56,646 nt of DNA from JAUXFK01 sp034189035 (GTDB lineage Bacteria > Desulfobacterota > UBA8473): the NCBI GenBank assembly GCA_034189035.1, contig JAXHVA010000017.1, positions 1 through 56,646 on the forward strand. Reading direction: 5' to 3'. Below, in pieces: positions 53,941-56,646 of this stretch. A program made the translations under genes and the position numbers. How positions within the stretch are numbered: position 1 is the first letter of the stretch; each line of letters opens with the position of its first letter. The notes under the pieces are model-generated. The model was not told the DNA's origin. It saw only the letters and a list, made by a program, of their open reading frames with translations, and made no database searches.

Positions 53941-54485
53941 AGCCGATTCGCTGGTAGCTATCAAGAAATTCGTCTTTGATAAATAAGAGGCTTACTATGG
54001 CCGAATTGATCTATATCATCATGGAAAACTGGGAAGAAAAAGAAGAATTACGGATGGCGTTTATATCACATGAGGAACCGAAATTCGGAAACGACAATGG
54101 CAATTTGGATCTGATTGCAAGGGATCTTTATTGCAAAGTGGCTGAAGAGACAAAAAGATTCAATACCTATTATAGGACTCCTGGGTTCATCGATGGGAGG
54201 ACAGCATCAGCACTCTATTCCTTTGCTGTGAGTACCTGGGCTACTCCTGATGGAAGAAAGACAAGGGATCCGTTTCATGATGGGAGTATCACACCATAGG
54301 GAGGAATGGATAGAAATGGTCCTACCGCTGCTCTAAAGTCAATTTCTAGGATATACCCATTGAAATCATGGAACCATCTGTATAACTAATCATTCATGCC
54401 ACAGTTTTTCAAGGGAGAATATGCGAATGTATTTGCAGATTACCTACAAACATTTGAGATGAAAGGCAAAAAACACTTACAAAAA
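53938..54485 (+). pseudogene. Truncated, frameshifted glycyl radical enzyme (pyruvate formate-lyase-like) fragment
   Basis: The plus strand reads ADSLVAIKKFVFDK, then after a frameshift near 53985 KRLTMAELIYIIMENW and PKFGNDNGNLDLIARDL ... ATPDGRKTRDPFHDGSITP, a stop at 54297-54299, and GGMDRNGPTAALKSISRIY. After another stop comes FMPQFFKGEYANVFADYLQT. The order (KKLVF..KRLTMAELI, FGNDD, ATPDGR..P..DG.SP, G.D..GPTA, RF.P..LKGE) is that of PFL-like enzymes. The active-site cysteine region lies upstream of what is left and the glycyl-radical loop is missing too. It ends against the racemase gene. Confidence 0.8.
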
Positions 54486-54497
54486 TGGAGGCAAAAA

Positions 54498-55310
54498 ATG
54501 GCAAAAATCTGTGTAGTAGATATTGTAGCAGAAGAGATATCCCAACAATTCACTTATTTTGCTAAGGAGGTCTCAGCCAAGGTAATGAATCCTGGGACAG
54601 AGATCAGTGTTAAAGCATTGAGCCCGGGCATGGTTAGCCTTGCTAGCTTCGGTGCCTATTTTGAATTTCTAAACAGGGGGCAGATTATTGAGAAGGTTAT
54701 AGAGGTTGAGAGGGAGGGGTATGACGCTGTAGTGGTTCACTGTTTTGCAGATCCAGGAGTACGCATAGCGAGAAGTGTAGTTAATATACCTGTCATTGGC
54801 CCGGGAGAGTCCTCTTTACTCTTTGCCTGTATGATGGGTTACAAATTCGGTGTGGTTACTGTAAACGCACCCAACGCAGTACCGGGCATGGAGACCATGA
54901 TTAGGGAGTATGCACTGGAGGATAGGGCCATACACAACCCTGTGAGACCCATAACCATGCCCTGGAGAGAGTGGTTAAAAAAAGGACCAAAAGAGGCAAT
55001 TGAGATGGTGTTGCCGAACATAATTGAAAAGTCGAGGGAGTGTGTGGCTGATGGTGCTGACGTGATTGTAATTGGCTGTACAATGCTGGGTCCTCTTTGT
55101 ACCTTGTCAGGGATCGCCAAGATTCCGGATTCAGATGTCCCGATCCTCGATTGCTTAGCTGTTGCCATTAAGACTGCAGAGTATGTTGTAGACCTCAATG
55201 CCAAGCTGGGGTTACCCCCTGTAAGTAGAGCCAGCCTCTATGGCCAACCTCGAGAGAAAGATTTTAACAGATTCAGAGAGGTATTTGGCTTAAAGAGATA
55301 TCACGATTAA
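54498..55310 (+). CDS. Asp/Glu/hydantoin racemase family protein
   Basis: 270 aa from the ATG at 54498 (GGAGG six bases upstream); the frame extending to 54396 is the tail of the neighbouring pseudogene. Two pseudo-symmetric halves each bring a cysteine: VHCFADPGVRIARS in the first and IVIGCTMLGPLC in the second, as in hydantoin and aspartate racemases. Neighbours are decayed, so this is an isolated survivor of what may have been a catabolic cluster with the glycyl radical enzyme. Substrate unknown. Confidence 0.85.
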   Translation: MAKICVVDIVAEEISQQFTYFAKEVSAKVMNPGTEISVKALSPGMVSLASFGAYFEFLNRGQIIEKVIEVEREGYDAVVVHCFADPGVRIARSVVNIPVIGPGESSLLFACMMGYKFGVVTVNAPNAVPGMETMIREYALEDRAIHNPVRPITMPWREWLKKGPKEAIEMVLPNIIEKSRECVADGADVIVIGCTMLGPLCTLSGIAKIPDSDVPILDCLAVAIKTAEYVVDLNAKLGLPPVSRASLYGQPREKDFNRFREVFGLKRYHD

Positions 55311-55377
55311 CCAGTAAAAAACGATGCGAAACAATGGGGAAAGATGAATTCAACCAGGCAAAAGCAGAAGGTCGGTT

Positions 55378-55658
55378 ATGATTGTGGTTGATACAAATGC
55401 TATAGGCAATCTATATCAATCAAGCGAGCAATCTATTTTAGCCGAACGTGCCCTACAAAGAAAATGAATGGGCAGCATCGATTTTATGGCGTAGTGAATT
55501 TCGCAATGTCCTCAGTCTATATTAGCATTTATTCAGCGTATGATTGAGAATTTTTTGCTACGGCAAATGAGTTCAAACTTTCTTTAGTAACTGTTGGTAA
55601 GCAGTTACTGTGGGAGATTCCTTCAGTAGCAATATCATTAACCTCGCTCAGCGAATAA
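55378..55658 (+). pseudogene. PIN-domain (VapC-like) toxin pseudogene
   Basis: ATG at 55378 reads MIVVDTNAIGNLYQSSEQSI then LAERALQRK and a stop; in another frame it continues EWAASILWRSEFRNVLSLY and, further on, NEFKLSLVTVGKQLLWEIP, then SVAISLTSLSE. This is the full order of a PIN toxin (VVDTN, WRSEFRNVL, LVT-D-K--L). At least two frameshifts and stops inactivate it, and the last catalytic Asp is Gly (TVGKQ for TVDKQ). No antitoxin was recognised upstream. Confidence 0.75.
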
Positions 55659-56076
55659 TTATAATGCATGGCACCAGACAACCTGTCAATTTCCATATTC
55701 CGCTCCAAAACTTCCTCTGAATCCGAAGCATACTTTCCAGTTTAATGATATACGAGGGGCAAAACAGCTGTGTCGCAAAACAACGTTCAACCAAAACAAC
55801 GGGATCATTAGGTCCTTGTTACGGTTCTTTCTGTTCCCATCTCCTTTGCTTTTACCATTGTAAGCTACTCAGTTTTACATAACGACAGTAAGATGAGTAA
55901 TCTCATACCTTGGGGAAACGTTTTATATCTCTTATTTCCAATATGATGATAAGTCCCAGAATATCTCCGACCCCCGGAATAGTCAAATGAAATTTGAATT
56001 CATTACGGACCTTGACGGTGGCATTACTTCCTTTCCTATATATTTGATCCTTTCGGTCAAAACCGGATGACCGTTA
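55659..56076. other. Spacer before the group II intron
   Basis: About 420 bases without a supported gene. The last bases before the intron include a small hairpin-prone stretch (TTCGGTCAAAACCGGATGA) that may be part of the insertion site. Confidence 0.4.
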
Positions 56077-56646
56077 GTGCGCCAAGCAAGCTTGGTGCTT
56101 CTTGCTGGGTGAAAGTCCCGGCTGGGTAAGTTCATACCGAGTGTTGCGTGGAAGCTGGTAACAGTCAAACGAAGCGTACACAGTGAAAAATATAGGTCAC
56201 AGGGGAGATCGCACTCCCTGAAGAATATTGAACCCCGTAAGATCGGTCTAGTGAAAGCTAGGTAATTTCCAGACGGCGGTGATTTTAATGGATCAGAAGC
56301 TAATATTACAATAAGCGCTCTGACGAGTTTATTGAAAGTCTGTCGGAGTCAGAGGACATAGCATGTATGTAGAGAAGCATCAGGAACTTGAGAGACTCTA
56401 TCGCCTCCTAATTGTGTAATAGGTAAGTTTACCCAACCGAAAAAGAGGATAACTGAAGGATATTAGGGAGTCGGGTTAGCTCATAGTACTCTGAGGGCGG
56501 GAAAGCCTTGCACATGGGGAAGGGGCTGATAGATTTTGTCAAGAGATATAACAGAAATATTTTTTAGAGAAATTTTTAATCGATGAAAAGGTTTAATGTT
56601 GGCGGACACTTTGCTAAGAGTAAAATCATAGAAAGCGAGGTGTCTT
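56077..56646 (+). mobile_element. Group II intron, 5' part (runs off the window)
   Basis: The sequence from GTGCGCC at 56077 has the start and layout of a bacterial group II intron. It has the GUGYG-type 5' end, then a domain I rich in short pairings (GCCAAGCAAGCTTGGTGCTT; GGGTGAAAGTCCCGGCTGGG; later ACGGCGGTGATTTTAATGG) and a stretch CTCTGAGGGCGGGAAAGCCT with CACATGGGGAAGGGGCTGAT, seen ahead of the maturase gene in many such introns. No maturase frame is clear yet; an ATG at 56583 opens a frame reading off the end (MKRFNVGGHFAKSKIIESEV), but it does not look like a reverse transcriptase. Whether the intron is intact cannot be judged here. Confidence 0.72.

Noticed and set aside
53531..53986. 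151-codon plus-strand open frame
   Set aside because: It is mostly the shadow of the minus-strand IS1595 transposase; only its last residues belong to the glycyl radical enzyme fragment.
1..56646. CRISPR arrays, rRNA or tRNA genes
   Set aside because: No regularly spaced direct repeats, no rRNA-like blocks and no cloverleaf with a T-loop GTTCRA motif were found on reading either strand.

Overview
The window looks like a low-GC bacterial chromosome segment, most plausibly from a Deltaproteobacteria / Desulfobacterota-type lineage. This is inferred from gene order (aroB-TPR-aroQ-pepQ-efp; rpsB-tsf-pyrH-frr-uppS-cdsA-dxr-rseP; argJ next to secA), a short EF-Ts, a type I-alpha glutamine synthetase and the mixture of Gram-negative envelope genes with a TreT-type glycosyltransferase. 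No rRNA or tRNA gene was seen. Most genes are ordinary housekeeping genes, but the spacers are unusually long and hold decayed genes and mobile-element remains.

Layout. 1-1290: decayed DNA with an IS200-type transposase remnant. 1291-8615: complete phosphate regulon pstS-pstC-pstA-pstB-phoU-phoB-phoR behind a Pho-box-like direct repeat; a 254-256 bp near-palindrome sits between phoB and phoR and supplies the phoB stop codon. 8593-10903: an ADP-forming acyl-CoA synthetase alpha-like protein (minus) and a small RRM protein. 10904-13565: a long leader with a sigma-54 promoter, then glnA. 13641-17035 (minus): a crotonase homologue lacking both catalytic glutamates, and a three-gene SPFH / zinc-ribbon module. 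17728-21305: TreT-like glycosyltransferase, radical SAM protein, LUD-domain protein. 21476-24914: xseB-ispA-dxs. 24922-26718 (minus): a large LysM protein. 27285-30807: an iron operon fur - fur::feoA fusion - feoA - feoB under a Fur box. 31049-44941 (minus): nudix, alpha/beta hydrolase, tsaB, rseP, dxr, cdsA, uppS, ferredoxin, frr, pyrH, tsf, rpsB, argJ, secA. 45164-47173: ligA. 47240-48660: a BASS-transporter pseudogene and two or more MITEs. 48713-53191: aroB, a TPR protein with an internal 366-bp duplication, aroQ, pepQ, efp. 53397-56646: IS1595-family remnant fused to a truncated glycyl-radical-enzyme pseudogene, an intact Asp/Glu/hydantoin racemase, a VapC pseudogene and the 5' part of a group II intron.

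How the genes work together. Phosphate uptake and sensing form one block. dxs, ispA, dxr, uppS and cdsA cover early and late steps from pyruvate/GAP to undecaprenyl diphosphate and CDP-diacylglycerol. rpsB, tsf, frr, efp and tsaB serve translation. The Fur/Feo block is an autoregulated ferrous-iron uptake unit. The most interesting non-routine signals are: the Fur::FeoA fusion protein; the SPFH plus double zinc-ribbon module; the phoB/phoR palindrome; and an IS1595-related TIR family (AATGGTTATTGA...CTCCGAA) that recurs as small non-autonomous elements next to ispA and aroB, together with its decayed transposase at 53.4 kb.
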